From Luzula sylvatica (taxonomy: Eukaryota > Streptophyta > Magnoliopsida > Poales > Juncaceae): a DNA stretch of 64,000 nucleotides. The stretch spans positions 76,395,087-76,459,086 of the forward strand of contig OX326956.1 of assembly GCA_946800325.1 (NCBI GenBank), given 5' to 3'. Positions 46,900 through 62,000 of this stretch are shown one piece after another. Each line of letters opens with the position of its first letter. The stretch's first letter is position 1. The translations under genes were made by a program, and so were the position numbers. The notes under the pieces were generated by a model. The model was not told the DNA's origin and did not search any database. It saw only the letters and a list, made by a program, of their open reading frames with translations.

Positions 46900-49800
46900 A
46901 ATCTTGTTTTGAATCGACAAACAAACTTTCTTAGTGTTTGTGAAATTTGGTGAAAAGTTATGTAGTAAAAGATACGATACAAATGATCTAAAAACACGTT
47001 ATTTGAACTCCTCAAAGCGTTAAAATCTTGTTTTCAATCGAAAAACATACTTTCTTAGTGTTTGTGAAATTTGGTGAAAAGTTATGTAGTTAAAGATACG
47101 ATACAAATGATCTAAAAACACGTTGTTTGAACTCCTCAAAGCGTTAAAATCTTGTTTTGAATCGAAAAACAAACTTTCTTAGTGTTTGTGAAATTTGGTG
47201 AAAAGTTATGTAGTAAAAGATACGATACAAATGATCTCAAAACACGTTATTGGAACTCCTCAAAGCGTTAAAATCTTGTTTTCAATCGAAAAACAAACTT
47301 TCTTAGTGTTTGTGAAATTTGGTGAAAAGTTATGTAGTTAAAGATACGATACAAATGATCTAAAAACACGTTGTTTGAACTCCTCAAAGCGTTAAAATCT
47401 TGTTTTGAATCGAAAAACAAACTTTCTTAGCGTTTGTGAAATTTGGTGAAAAGTTATGTAGTAAAAGATACGATACAAATGATCTCAAAACACGTTATTT
47501 GAACTCCTCAAAGCGTTAAAATCTTGTTTTGAATCGAAAAACAAACTTTCTTAGTGTTTGTGAAATTTGGTGAAAAGTTATGTAGTTAAAGATACGATAC
47601 AAATGATCTCAAAACACGTTATTTGAACTCCTCAAAGCGTTAAAATCTTGTTTTGAATCGAAAAACAAACTTTCTTAGTGTTTGTGAAATTTGGTGAAAA
47701 GTTATGTAGTAAAAGATACGATACAAATGATCTAAAAACACGTTATTTGAACTCCTCAAAGCGCTAAAATCTTGTTTTGAATCGAAAAACAAACTTTCTT
47801 AGCGTTTGTGAAATTTGGTGAAAAGTTATGTAGTTAAAGATACGATACAAATGATCTAAATCTAAAAACACGTTATTTGAACTCCTCAAAGCGTTAAAAT
47901 CTTGTTTTGAATCGAAAAACAAACTTTCTTAGTGTTTGTGAAATTTGGTGAAAAGTTATGTAGTTAAAGATACGATACAAATGATCTCAAAACACGTTAT
48001 TTGAACTCCTCAAAGTGCTAAAATCTTGTTTTGAGTCGAAAAACAAACTTTCTTAGTGTTTGTGAAATTTGGTGAAAAGTTATGTAGTAAAAGATACGAT
48101 ACAAATGATCTCAAAACACGTTATTTGAACTCCTCAAAGCGTTAAAATCTTGTTTTGAATCGAAAAACAAAGTTTCTTAGTGTTTGTGAAATTTGGTGAA
48201 AACTTATGTAGTAAAAGATACGATACAAATGATCTCAAAACACGTTATTTGAACTCCTCAAAGCGTTAAAATCTTGTTTTGAATCGAAAAACAAACTTTC
48301 TTAGTGTTTGTGAAATTTGGTGTAAAGTTATGTAGTAAAAGATACGAAACAAATGATCTAAAAACACGTTATTTGAACTCCTCAAAGCGTTAAAATCTTG
48401 TTTTGAATCGAAAAACAAAGTTTCTTAGTGTTTGTGAAATTTGGTGAAAAGTTATGTAGTAAAAAATACGATACAAATGATCTCAAAACACTTTATTTGA
48501 ACTCCTCAAAGCGTTAAAATCTTGTTTTGAATCGAAAAACAAACTTTCTTAGCGTTTGTGAAATTTGGTGAAAAGTCATGTAGTTAAAGATACGATACAA
48601 ATGATCTAAAAACACGTTATCTGAACTCCTCAAAGCTTTAAAATCTTGTTTTGAATCGAAAAACAAACTTTCTTAGCGTTTGTGAAATTTGGTGAAAAGT
48701 TATGTAGTTAAAGATACGATACAAATGATCTAAAAACACGTTATTTAAACTCCTCAAAGCGTTAAAATCATGTTTTGAATCGAAAAACAAACTTTCTTAG
48801 TGTTTATGAAATTTGGTGAAAAGTTATGTAGTAAAAGATACGATACAAATGATCTCAAAACACGTTATTTGAACTCCTCAAAGTGCTAAAATCTTGTTTT
48901 GAGTCGAAAAACAAACTTTCTTAGTGTTTGTGAAATTTGGTGAAAAGTCATGTAGTAAAAGATACGATACAAATGATCTAAATACACGTTATTTGAACTC
49001 CTCAAAGCGTTAAAATCTTGTTTTGAATCGAAAAACAAACTTTCTTAGTGTTTATGAAATTTGGTGAAAAGTTATGTAGTAAAAGATACGATACAAATGA
49101 TCTCAAAACACGTTATTTGAACTCCTCAAAGTGCTAAAATCTTGTTTTGAGTCGAAAAACAAACTTTCTTATTGTTTGTGAAATTTGGTGAAAAGTTATG
49201 TAGTAAAAGATACGATACAAATGATCTAAAAACACGTTATTTGAACTCCTCAAAGCGTTAAAATCTTGTTTTCAATCGAAAAACAAACTTTCTTAGTGTT
49301 TGTGAAATTTGGTGAAAAGTTATGTAGTTAAAGATACGATACAAATGATCTAAAAACACGTTGTTTGAACTCCTCAAAGCGTTAAAATCTTGTTTTGAAT
49401 CGAAAAACAAACTTTCTTAGTGTTTGTGAAATTTGGTGAAAAGTTATGTAGTAAAAGATACGATACAAATGATCTCAAAACACGTTATTTGAACTCCTCA
49501 AAGCGTTAAAATCTTGTTTTGAATCGAAAAACAAACTTTCTTAGCGTTTGTGAAATTTGGTGAAAAGTTATGTAGTAAAAGATACGATACAAATGATCTA
49601 AAAACACGTTATTTGATCTCCTGAAAGCGTTAAAATCTTGTTTTGAATCGAAAAACAAAGTTTCTTAGTGTTTGTGAAATTTGGTGAAAAGTTATGTAGT
49701 AAAAGATACGATACAAAGATCTCAAAACACGTTATTTGAACTCCTCAAAGCGCTAAAATCTTGTTTTGAATCGAAAAACAAACTTTCTTAGTGTTTGTGA

Positions 49801-52800
49801 AATTTGGTGAAAAGTTATGTAGTAAAAGATACGATACAAATGATCTAAAAACACGTTATTTGATCTCCTGAAAGCGTTAAAATCTTGTTTTGAATCGAAA
49901 AACAAACTTTCTTAGCGTTTGTGAAATTTGGTGAAAAGTTATGTAGTAAAAGATACGATACAAATGATCTCAAAACACGTTATTTGAACTCCTCAAAGCG
50001 TTAAAATCTTGTTTTGAATCGAAAAACAAAGTTTCTTAGTGTTTGTGAAATTTGGTGAAAAGTTATGTGGTAAAAGATACGATACAAATGATCTAAAAAC
50101 ACGTTATTTGAACTCCTCAAAGCGTTAAAATCTTGTTTTGAATCGAAAAACAAACTTTCTTAATGTTTGTGAAATTTGGTGAAAAGTTATGTAGTAAAAG
50201 ATACGATACAAATGATCTAAAAACACGTTATTTGAACTCCTCAAAGCGTTAAAATCTTGTTTTGAATCGAAAAACAAAATTTCTTAGTGTTTGTGAAATT
50301 TGGTGAAAAGTTATGTAGTAAAAGATACGATACAAATGATCTCAAAACACGTTATTTGAACTCCTCAAAGCGCTAAAATCTTGTTTTGAGTCGAAAAACA
50401 AACTTTCTTAGTGTTTGTGAAATTTGGTGAAAAGTTATGTAGTAAAAGATACGATACAAATGATCTCTAAACACGTTATTTGAACTCCTCAAAACGTTAA
50501 AATCTTGTTTTGAATCGAAAAACAAACTTTCTTAGCGTTTGTGAAATTGGGTGAAAAGTTATGTAGTTAAAGATACGATACAAATGATCTAAAAACACGT
50601 TATTTGAACTCCTCAAAGCGTTAAAATCTTGTTTTGAATCGAAAAACAAAGTTTCTTAGTGTTTGTGAAATTTGGTGAAAAGTTATGTAGTAAAAGATAC
50701 GATACAAATGATCTAAAAACACGTTATTTGAACTCCTCAAAGCACTAAAATCTTGTTTTGAATCGAAAAACAAAGTTTCTTAGTATTTGTGAAATTTGGT
50801 GAAAAGTTATGTAGTAAAAGATACGGTACAAATGATCTAAAAACACGTTATTTGAAATCCTCAAAGCGTTAAAATCTTGTTTTGAATCGACAAACAAACT
50901 TTCTTAGTGTTTGTGAAATTTGGTGAAAAGTTTTGTAGTAAAAGATACGATACAAATGATCTCAAAACACGTTATTTGAACTCCTCAAAGCGCTAAAATC
51001 TTGTTTTGAATCGAAAAACAAACTTTCTTACGGTTCGTGAAATTTGGTGAATACTTATGTAGTAAAAGATACGATACAAATGATCTCAAAACAAGTTATT
51101 TGAACTCCTCAAAGCGTTAAAATCTTGTTTTGAATCGAAAAACAAACTTTCTTAGTGTTTGTGAAATTTGGTGAAAAGTTATGTAGTAAAAGATACGATA
51201 CAAATGATCTAAAAACACGTTATTTGAACTCCTCAAAGCGTTAAAATCTTGTTTTGAATCGACAAACAAACTTTCTTAGTGTTTGTGAAATTTGGTGAAA
51301 AGTTATGTAGTAAAAGATACGATACAAATGATCTAAAAACACGTTATTTGAACTCCTCAAAGCGTTAAAATCTTGTTTTCAATCGAAAAACATACTTTCT
51401 TAGTGTTTGTGAAATTTGGTGAAAAGTTATGTAGTTAAAGATACGATACAAATGATCTAAAAACACGTTGTTTGAACTCCTCAAAGCGTTAAAATCTTGT
51501 TTTGAATCGAAAAACAAACTTTCTTAGTGTTTGTGAAATTTGGTGAAAAGTTATGTAGTAAAAGATACGATACAAATGATCTCAAAACACGTTATTGGAA
51601 CTCCTCAAAGCGTTAAAATCTTGTTTTCAATCGAAAAACAAACTTTCTTAGTGTTTGTGAAATTTGGTGAAAAGTTATGTAGTTAAAGATACGATACAAA
51701 TGATCTAAAAACACGTTGTTTGAACTCCTCAAAGCGTTAAAATCTTGTTTTGAATCGAAAAACAAACTTTCTTAGCGTTTGTGAAATTTGGTGAAAAGTT
51801 ATGTAGTAAAAGATACGATACAAATGATCTCAAAACACGTTATTTGAACTCCTCAAAGCGTTAAAATCTTGTTTTGAATCGAAAAACAAACTTTCTTAGT
51901 GTTTGTGAAATTTGGTGAAAAGTTATGTAGTTAAAGATACGATACAAATGATCTCAAAACACGTTATTTGAACTCCTCAAAGCGTTAAAATCTTGTTTTG
52001 AATCGAAAAACAAACTTTCTTAGTGTTTGTGAAATTTGGTGAAAAGTTATGTAGTAAAAGATACGATACAAATGATCTAAAAACACGTTATTTGAACTCC
52101 TCAAAGCGCTAAAATCTTGTTTTGAATCGAAAAACAAACTTTCTTAGCGTTTGTGAAATTTGGTGAAAAGTTATGTAGTTAAAGATACGATACAAATGAT
52201 CTAAATCTAAAAACACGTTATTTGAACTCCTCAAAGCGTTAAAATCTTGTTTTGAATCGAAAAACAAACTTTCTTAGTGTTTGTGAAATTTGGTGAAAAG
52301 TTATGTAGTTAAAGATACGATACAAATGATCTCAAAACACGTTATTTGAACTCCTCAAAGTGCTAAAATCTTGTTTTGAGTCGAAAAACAAACTTTCTTA
52401 GTGTTTGTGAAATTTGGTGAAAAGTTATGTAGTAAAAGATACGATACAAATGATCTCAAAACACGTTATTTGAACTCCTCAAAGCGTTAAAATCTTGTTT
52501 TGAATCGAAAAACAAAGTTTCTTAGTGTTTGTGAAATTTGGTGAAAACTTATGTAGTAAAAGATACGATACAAATGATCTCAAAACACGTTATTTGAACT
52601 CCTCAAAGCGTTAAAATCTTGTTTTGAATCGAAAAACAAACTTTCTTAGTGTTTGTGAAATTTGGTGTAAAGTTATGTAGTAAAAGATACGAAACAAATG
52701 ATCTAAAAACACGTTATTTGAACTCCTCAAAGCGTTAAAATCTTGTTTTGAATCGAAAAACAAAGTTTCTTAGTGTTTGTGAAATTTGGTGAAAAGTTAT

Positions 52801-55600
52801 GTAGTAAAAAATACGATACAAATGATCTCAAAACACTTTATTTGAACTCCTCAAAGCGTTAAAATCTTGTTTTGAATCGAAAAACAAACTTTCTTAGCGT
52901 TTGTGAAATTTGGTGAAAAGTCATGTAGTTAAAGATACGATACAAATGATCTAAAAACACGTTATCTGAACTCCTCAAAGCTTTAAAATCTTGTTTTGAA
53001 TCGAAAAACAAACTTTCTTAGCGTTTGTGAAATTTGGTGAAAAGTTATGTAGTTAAAGATACGATACAAATGATCTAAAAACACGTTATTTAAACTCCTC
53101 AAAGCGTTAAAATCATGTTTTGAATCGAAAAACAAACTTTCTTAGTGTTTATGAAATTTGGTGAAAAGTTATGTAGTAAAAGATACGATACAAATGATCT
53201 CAAAACACGTTATTTGAACTCCTCAAAGTGCTAAAATCTTGTTTTGAGTCGAAAAACAAACTTTCTTAGTGTTTGTGAAATTTGGTGAAAAGTCATGTAG
53301 TAAAAGATACGATACAAATGATCTAAATACACGTTATTTGAACTCCTCAAAGCGTTAAAATCTTGTTTTGAATCGAAAAACAAACTTTCTTAGTGTTTAT
53401 GAAATTTGGTGAAAAGTTATGTAGTAAAAGATACGATACAAATGATCTCAAAACACGTTATTTGAACTCCTCAAAGTGCTAAAATCTTGTTTTGAGTCGA
53501 AAAACAAACTTTCTTATTGTTTGTGAAATTTGGTGAAAAGTTATGTAGTAAAAGATACGATACAAATGATCTAAAAACACGTTATTTGAACTCCTCAAAG
53601 CGTTAAAATCTTGTTTTCAATCGAAAAACAAACTTTCTTAGTGTTTGTGAAATTTGGTGAAAAGTTATGTAGTTAAAGATACGATACAAATGATCTAAAA
53701 ACACGTTGTTTGAACTCCTCAAAGCGTTAAAATCTTGTTTTGAATCGAAAAACAAACTTTCTTAGTGTTTGTGAAATTTGGTGAAAAGTTATGTAGTAAA
53801 AGATACGATACAAATGATCTCAAAACACGTTATTTGAACTCCTCAAAGCGTTAAAATCTTGTTTTGAATCGAAAAACAAACTTTCTTAGCGTTTGTGAAA
53901 TTTGGTGAAAAGTTATGTAGTAAAAGATACGATACAAATGATCTAAAAACACGTTATTTGATCTCCTGAAAGCGTTAAAATCTTGTTTTGAATCGAAAAA
54001 CAAAGTTTCTTAGTGTTTGTGAAATTTGGTGAAAAGTTATGTAGTAAAAGATACGATACAAAGATCTCAAAACACGTTATTTGAACTCCTCAAAGCGCTA
54101 AAATCTTGTTTTGAATCGAAAAACAAACTTTCTTAGTGTTTGTGAAATTTGGTGAAAAGTTATGTAGTAAAAGATACGATACAAATGATCTAAAAACACG
54201 TTATTTGATCTCCTGAAAGCGTTAAAATCTTGTTTTGAATCGAAAAACAAACTTTCTTAGCGTTTGTGAAATTTGGTGAAAAGTTATGTAGTAAAAGATA
54301 CGATACAAATGATCTCAAAACACGTTATTTGAACTCCTCAAAGCGTTAAAATCTTGTTTTGAATCGAAAAACAAAGTTTCTTAGTGTTTGTGAAATTTGG
54401 TGAAAAGTTATGTGGTAAAAGATACGATACAAATGATCTAAAAACACGTTATTTGAACTCCTCAAAGCGTTAAAATCTTGTTTTGAATCGAAAAACAAAC
54501 TTTCTTAATGTTTGTGAAATTTGGTGAAAAGTTATGTAGTAAAAGATACGATACAAATGATCTAAAAACACGTTATTTGAACTCCTCAAAGCGTTAAAAT
54601 CTTGTTTTGAATCGAAAAACAAAATTTCTTAGTGTTTGTGAAATTTGGTGAAAAGTTATGTAGTAAAAGATACGATACAAATGATCTCAAAACACGTTAT
54701 TTGAACTCCTCAAAGCGCTAAAATCTTGTTTTGAGTCGAAAAACAAACTTTCTTAGTGTTTGTGAAATTTGGTGAAAAGTTATGTAGTAAAAGATACGAT
54801 ACAAATGATCTCTAAACACGTTATTTGAACTCCTCAAAACGTTAAAATCTTGTTTTGAATCGAAAAACAAACTTTCTTAGCGTTTGTGAAATTGGGTGAA
54901 AAGTTATGTAGTTAAAGATACGATACAAATGATCTAAAAACACGTTATTTGAACTCCTCAAAGCGTTAAAATCTTGTTTTGAATCGAAAAACAAAGTTTC
55001 TTAGTGTTTGTGAAATTTGGTGAAAAGTTATGTAGTAAAAGATACGATACAAATGATCTAAAAACACGTTATTTGAACTCCTCAAAGCACTAAAATCTTG
55101 TTTTGAATCGAAAAACAAAGTTTCTTAGTATTTGTGAAATTTGGTGAAAAGTTATGTAGTAAAAGATACGGTACAAATGATCTAAAAACACGTTATTTGA
55201 AATCCTCAAAGCATTAAAATCTTGTTTTGAATCGACAAACAAACTTTCTTAGTGTTTGTGAAATTTGGTGAAAAGTTTTGTAGTAAAAGATACGATACAA
55301 ATGATCTCAAAACACGTTATTTGAACTCCTCAAAGCGCTAAAATCTTGTTTTGAATCGAAAAACAAACTTTCTTACGGTTCGTGAAATTTGGTGAATACT
55401 TATGTAGTAAAAGATACGATACAAATGATCTCAAAACAAGTTATTTGAACTCCTCAAAGCGTTAAAATCTTGTTTTGAATCGAAAAACAAACTTTCTTAG
55501 TGTTTGTGAAATTTGGTGAAAAGTTATGTAGTAAAAGATACGATACAAATGATCTCAAAACACGTTATTTGAACTCCTCAAAGCGTTAAAATCTTGTTTT
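46900..55600 (+). repeat. tandem 4345-bp (35-monomer) duplication
   Basis: Rare tags repeat at exactly 4345 bp: AAAAACATAC (47041 and 51386), the 6-base insertion CTAAATCTAAAA (47856 and 52201), GTTATCTGAA (48621 and 52966 at its C), the 1-bp deletion ACAAAGATC (49715 and 54060), GATACGG (50820 and 55165) and CGGTTCGTG (51031 and 55376). 4345 equals 35 x 124 + 6 - 1. The two copies are adjacent, about 46.9-51.24 kb and 51.24-55.6 kb. Confidence 0.9.
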
Positions 55601-58600
55601 GAATCGAAAAACAAACTTTCTTAGTGTTTGTAAAATTTGTTGAAAAGTTTTGTAGTAAAAGATACGATACAAATGATCTAAAAACACGTTATTTGAACTC
55701 CTCAAAGCGTTAAAATCTTGTTTTGAATCGACAAACAAACTTTCTTAGTGTTTGTGAAATTTGGTGAAAAGTTATGTAGTAAAAGATACGATACAAATGA
55801 TCTAAAAACACGTTATTTGAACTCTTCAAAGCGTTAAAATCTTGTTTTCAATCGAAAAACAAACTTTATTAGTGTTTGTGAAATTTGGTGAAAAGTTATG
55901 TAGTTAAAGATACGATACAAATGATCTAAAAACACGTTATTTAAACTCCTCAAAGCGTTAAAATCATGTTTTGAATCGAAAAACAAACTTTCTTAGTGTT
56001 TATGAAATTTGGTGAAAAGTTATGTAGTAAAAGATACGATACAAATGATCTCAAAACACGTTATTTGAACTCCTCAAAGTGCTAAAATCTTGTTTTGAGT
56101 CGAAAAACAAACTTTCTTAGTGTTTGTGAAATTTGGTGAAAAGTCATGTAGTAAAAGATACGATACAAATGATCTAAATACACGTTATTTGAACTCCTCA
56201 AAGCGTTAAAATCTTGTTTTGAATCGAAAAACAAACTTTCTTAGTGTTTATGAAATTTGGTGAAAAGTTATGTAGTAAAAGATACGATACAAATGATCTC
56301 AAAACACGTTATTTGAACTCCTCAAAGTGCTAAAATCTTGTTTTGAGTCGAAAAACAAACTTTCTTATTGTTTGTGAAATTTGGTGAAAAGTTATGTAGT
56401 AAAAGATACGATACAAATGATCTAAAAACACGTTATTTGAACTCCTCAAAGCGTTAAAATCTTGTTTTCAATCGAAAAACAAACTTTCTTAGTGTTTGTG
56501 AAATTTGGTGAAAAGTTATGTAGTTAAAGATACGATACAAATGATCTAAAAACACGTTGTTTGAACTCCTCAAAGCGTTAAAATCTTGTTTTGAATCGAA
56601 AAACAAACTTTCTTAGTGTTTGTGAAATTTGGTGAAAAGTTATGTAGTAAAAGATACGATACAAATGATCTCAAAACACGTTATTTGAACTCCTCAAAGC
56701 GTTAAAATCTTGTTTTGAATCGAAAAACAAACTTTCTTAGCGTTTGTGAAATTTGGTGAAAAGTTATGTAGTAAAAGATACGATACAAATGATCTAAAAA
56801 CACGTTATTTGATCTCCTGAAAGCGTTAAAATCTTGTTTTGAATCGAAAAACAAAGTTTCTTAGTGTTTGTGAAATTTGGTGAAAAGTTATGTAGTAAAA
56901 GATACGATACAAAGATCTCAAAACACGTTATTTGAACTCCTCAAAGCGCTAAAATCTTGTTTTGAATCGAAAAACAAACTTTCTTAGTGTTTGTGAAATT
57001 TGGTGAAAAGTTATGTAGTAAAAGATACGATACAAATGATCTAAAAACACGTTATTTGATCTCCTGAAAGCGTTAAAATCTTGTTTTGAATCGAAAAACA
57101 AACTTTCTTAGCGTTTGTGAAATTTGGTGAAAAGTTATGTAGTAAAAGATACGATACAAATGATCTCAAAACACGTTATTTGAACTCCTCAAAGCGTTAA
57201 AATCTTGTTTTGAATCGAAAAACAAAGTTTCTTAGTGTTTGTGAAATTTGGTGAAAAGTTATGTGGTAAAAGATACGATACAAATGATCTAAAAACACGT
57301 TATTTGAACTCCTCAAAGCGTTAAAATCTTGTTTTGAATCGAAAAACAAACTTTCTTAATGTTTGTGAAATTTGGTGAAAAGTTATGTAGTAAAAGATAC
57401 GATACAAATGATCTAAAAACACGTTATTTGAACTCCTCAAAGCGTTAAAATCTTGTTTTGAATCGAAAAACAAAATTTCTTAGTGTTTGTGAAATTTGGT
57501 GAAAAGTTATGTAGTAAAAGATACGATACAAATGATCTCAAAACACGTTATTTGAACTCCTCAAAGCGCTAAAATCTTGTTTTGAGTCGAAAAACAAACT
57601 TTCTTAGTGTTTGTGAAATTTGGTGAAAAGTTATGTAGTAAAAGATACGATACAAATGATCTCTAAACACGTTATTTGAACTCCTCAAAACGTTAAAATC
57701 TTGTTTTGAATCGAAAAACAAACTTTCTTAGCGTTTGTGAAATTGGGTGAAAAGTTATGTAGTTAAAGATACGATACAAATGATCTAAAAACACGTTATT
57801 TGAACTCCTCAAAGCGTTAAAATCTTGTTTTGAATCGAAAAACAAAGTTTCTTAGTGTTTGTGAAATTTGGTGAAAAGTTATGTAGTAAAAGATACGATA
57901 CAAATGATCTAAAAACACGTTATTTGAACTCCTCAAAGCACTAAAATCTTGTTTTGAATCGAAAAACAAAGTTTCTTAGTATTTGTGAAATTTGGTGAAA
58001 AGTTATGTAGTAAAAGATACGGTACAAATGATCTAAAAACACGTTATTTGAAATCCTCAAAGCGTTAAAATCTTGTTTTGAATCGACAAACAAACTTTCT
58101 TAGTGTTTGTGAAATTTGGTGAAAAGTTTTGTAGTAAAAGATACGATACAAATGATCTCAAAACACGTTATTTGAACTCCTCAAAGCGCTAAAATCTTGT
58201 TTTGAATCGAAAAACAAACTTTCTTACGGTTCGTGAAATTTGGTGAATACTTATGTAGTAAAAGATACGATACAAATGATCTCAAAACAAGTTATTTGAA
58301 CTCCTCAAAGCGTTAAAATCTTGTTTTGAATCGAAAAACAAACTTTCTTAGTGTTTGTGAAATTTGGTGAAAAGTTATGTAGTAAAAGATACGATACAAA
58401 TGATCTCAAAACACGTTATTTGAACTCCTCAAAGCGTTAAAATCTTGTTTTGAATCGAAAAACAAACTTTCTTAGTGTTTGTAAAATTTGTTGAAAAGTT
58501 TTGTAGTAAAAGATACGATACAAATGATCTAAAAACACGTTATTTGAACTCCTCAAAGCGTTAAAATCTTGTTTTGAATCGACAAACAAACTTTCTTAGT

Positions 58601-61600
58601 GTTTGTGAAATTTGGTGAAAAGTTATGTAGTAAAAGATACGATACAAATGATCTAAAAACACGTTATTTGAACTCTTCAAAGCGTTAAAATCTTGTTTTC
58701 AATCGAAAAACAAACTTTATTAGTGTTTGTGAAATTTGGTGAAAAGTTATGTAGTTAAAGATACGATACAAATGATCTAAAAACACGTTGTTTGAACTCC
58801 TCAAAGCGTTAAAATCTTGTTTTGAATCGAAAAACAAACTTTCTTAGTGTTTGTGAAATTTGGTGAAAAGTTATGTAGTAAAAGATACGATACAAATGAT
58901 CTCAAAACACGTTATTGGAACTCCTCAAAGCGTTAAAATCTTGTTTTCAATCGAAAAACAAACTTTCTTAGTGTTTGTGAAATTTGGTGAAAAGTTATGT
59001 AGTTAAAGATACGATACAAATGATCTAAAAACACGTTGTTTGAACTCCTCAAAGCGTTAAAATCTTGTTTTGAATCGAAAAACAAACTTTCTTAGCGTTT
59101 GTGAAATTTGGTGAAAAGTTATGTAGTAAAAGATACGATACAAATGATCTCAAAACACGTTATTTGAACTCCTCAAAGCGTTAAAATCTTGTTTTCAATC
59201 GAAAAACAAACTTTCTTAGTGTTTGTGAAATTTGGTGAAAAGTTATGTAGTTAAAGATACGATACAAATGATCTAAAAACACGTTGTTTGAACTCCTCAA
59301 AGCGTTAAAATCTTGTTTTGAATCGAAAAACAAACTTTCTAAGCGTTTGTGAAATTTGGTGAAAAGTTATGTAGTAAAAGATACGATACAAATGATCTCA
59401 AAACACGTTATTTGAACTCCTCAAAGCGTTAAAATCTTGTTTTGAATCGAAAAACAAAGTTTCTTAGTGTTTGTGAAATTTGGTGAAAAGTTATGTGGTA
59501 AAAGATACGATACAAATGATCTAAAAACACGTTATTTGAACTCCTCAAAGCGTTAAAATCTTGTTTTGAATCGAAAAACAAACTTTCTTAATGTTTGTGA
59601 AATTTGGTGAAAAGTTATGTAGTAAAAGATACGATACAAATGATCTAAAAACACGTTATTTGAACTCCTCAAAGCGTTAAAATCTTGTTTTGAATCGAAA
59701 AACAAAATTTCTTAGTGTTTGTGAAATTTGGTGAAAAGTTATGTAGGAAAAGATACGATACAAATGATCTCAAAACACGTTATTTGAACTCCTCAAAGCG
59801 CTAAAATCTTGTTTTGAGTCGAAAAACAAACTTTCTTAGTGTTTGTGAAATTTGGTGAAAAGTTATGTAGTAAAAGATACGATACAAATGATCTCTAAAC
59901 ACGTTATTTGAACTCCTCAAAACGTTAAAATCTTGTTTTGAATCGAAAAACAAACTTTCTTAGCGTTTGTGAAATTGGGTGAAAAGTTATGTAGTTAAAG
60001 ATACGATACAAATGATCTAAAAACACGTTATTTGAACTCCTCAAAGCGTTAAAATCTTGTTTTGAATCGAAAAACAAAGTTTCTTAGTGTTTGTGAAATT
60101 TGGTGAAAAGTTATGTAGTAAAAGATACGATACAAATGATCTCAAAACAAGTTATTTGAACTCCTCAAAGCGTTAAAATCTTGTTTTGAATCGAAAAACA
60201 AACTTTCTTAGTGTTTGTGAAATTTGGTGAAAAGTTATGTAGTAAAAGATACGATACAAATGATCTCAAAACACGTTATTTGAACTCCTCAAAGCGTTAA
60301 AATCTTGTTTTGAATCGAAAAACAAACTTTCTTAGTGTTTGTAAAATTTGTTGAAAAGTTTTGTAGTAAAAGATACGATACAAATGATCTCAAAACACGT
60401 TATTTGAACTCCTCAAAGCGTTAAAATCTTGTTTTGAATCGACAAACAAACTTTCTTAGTGTTCGTGAAATTTGGTGAAAAGTTATGTAGTAAAAGATTC
60501 GATACAAATGATCTCAAAACACGTTATTTGAACTCCTCAAAGCGTTAAAATCTTGTTTTGAATCGAAAAACAAACTTTCTTAGTGTTTGTGAAATTTGGT
60601 GAAAAGTTATGTAGTAAAAGATACGATACAAATGATCTCAAAACACGTTATTTGAACTCCTCAAAGCGTTAAAATCTTGTTTTGAATCGAAAAACAAACT
60701 TTCTTAGTGTTTGTAAAATTTGTTGAAAAGTTTTGTAGTAAAAGATACGATACAAATGATCTAAAAACACGTTATTTGAACTCCTCAAAGCGTTAAAATC
60801 TTGTTTTGAATCGACAAACAAACTTTCTTAGTGTTTGTGAAATTTGGTGAAAAGTTATGTAGTAAAAGATACGATACAAATGATCTAAAAACACGTTATT
60901 TGAACTCCTCAAAGCGCTAAAATCTTGTTTTGAATCGAAAAACAAACTTTGTTAGTGTTTGTGAAATTTGGTGAAAAGTTATGTAGTAAAAGATACGGTA
61001 CAAATGATCTAAAAACACGTTATTTGAACTCCTCAAAGCGCTAAAATCTTGTTTTGAGTCGAAAAACAAACTTTCTTAGTGTTTGTGAAATTTGGTGAAA
61101 AGTTATGTAGTAAAAGATACGATACAAATGATCTCAAAACACGTTATTTGAACTCCTCAAAACGTTAAAATCTTGTTTTGAATCGAAAAACAAACTTTCT
61201 TAGCGTTTGTGAAATTGGGTGAAAAGTTATGTAGTTAAAGATACGATACAAATGATCTCTAAACACGTTATTTGAACTGCTCAAAACGTTAAAATCTTGT
61301 TTTGAATCGAAAAACAAACTTTCTTAGCGTTTGTGAAATTGGGTGAAAAGTTATGTAGTTAAAGATACGATACAAATGATCTAAAAACACGTTATTTGAA
61401 CTCCTCAAAGCGTTAAAATCTTGTTTTGAATCGAAAAACAAAGTTTCTTAGTGTTTGTGAAATTTGGTGAAAAGTTATGTAGTAAAAGATACGATACAAA
61501 TGATCTAAAAACACGTTATTTGAACTACTCAAAGCACTAAAATCTTGTTTTGAATCGAAAAACAAAGTTTCTTAGTATTTGTGAAATTTGGTGAAAAGTT

Positions 61601-62000
61601 ATGTAGTAAAAGATACGGTACAAATGATCTAAAAACACGTTATTTGATATCCTCAAAGCGTTAAAATCTTGTTTTGAATCGACAAACAAACTTTCTTAGT
61701 GTTTGTGAAATTTGGTGAAAAGTTTTGTAGTAAAAGATACGATACAAATGATCTCAAAACACGTTATTTGAACTCCTCAAAGCGCTAAAATCTTGTTTTG
61801 AATCGAAAAACAAACTTTCTTACGGTTCGTCAAATTTGGTGAATACTTATGTAGTAAAAGATACGATACAAATGATCTCAAAACAAGTTATTTGAACTCC
61901 TCAAAGCGTTAAAATCTCGTTTTGAATCGAAAAACAAACTTTCTTAGTGTTTGTGAAATTTGGTGAAAAGTTATGTAGTAAAAGATACGATACAAATGAT
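53000..62000 (+). repeat. overlapping 2851-bp (23-monomer) and 3596-bp (29-monomer) duplications
   Basis: TTTAAACTCCTC (53091 and 55942, counted from TAAAC), ACAAAGATC (54060 and 56911) and CGGTTCGTG (55376 and 58227) repeat at 2851 bp (23 x 124 - 1). CGGTTCGT(G/C) again at 61823 and CTCTAAACAC at 57661 and 61257 repeat at 3596 bp (29 x 124). CTCTAAAC at 59893 adds steps of 18 and 11 monomers. Successive unequal exchanges of different size therefore overlie the 4345-bp duplication. Confidence 0.85.
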
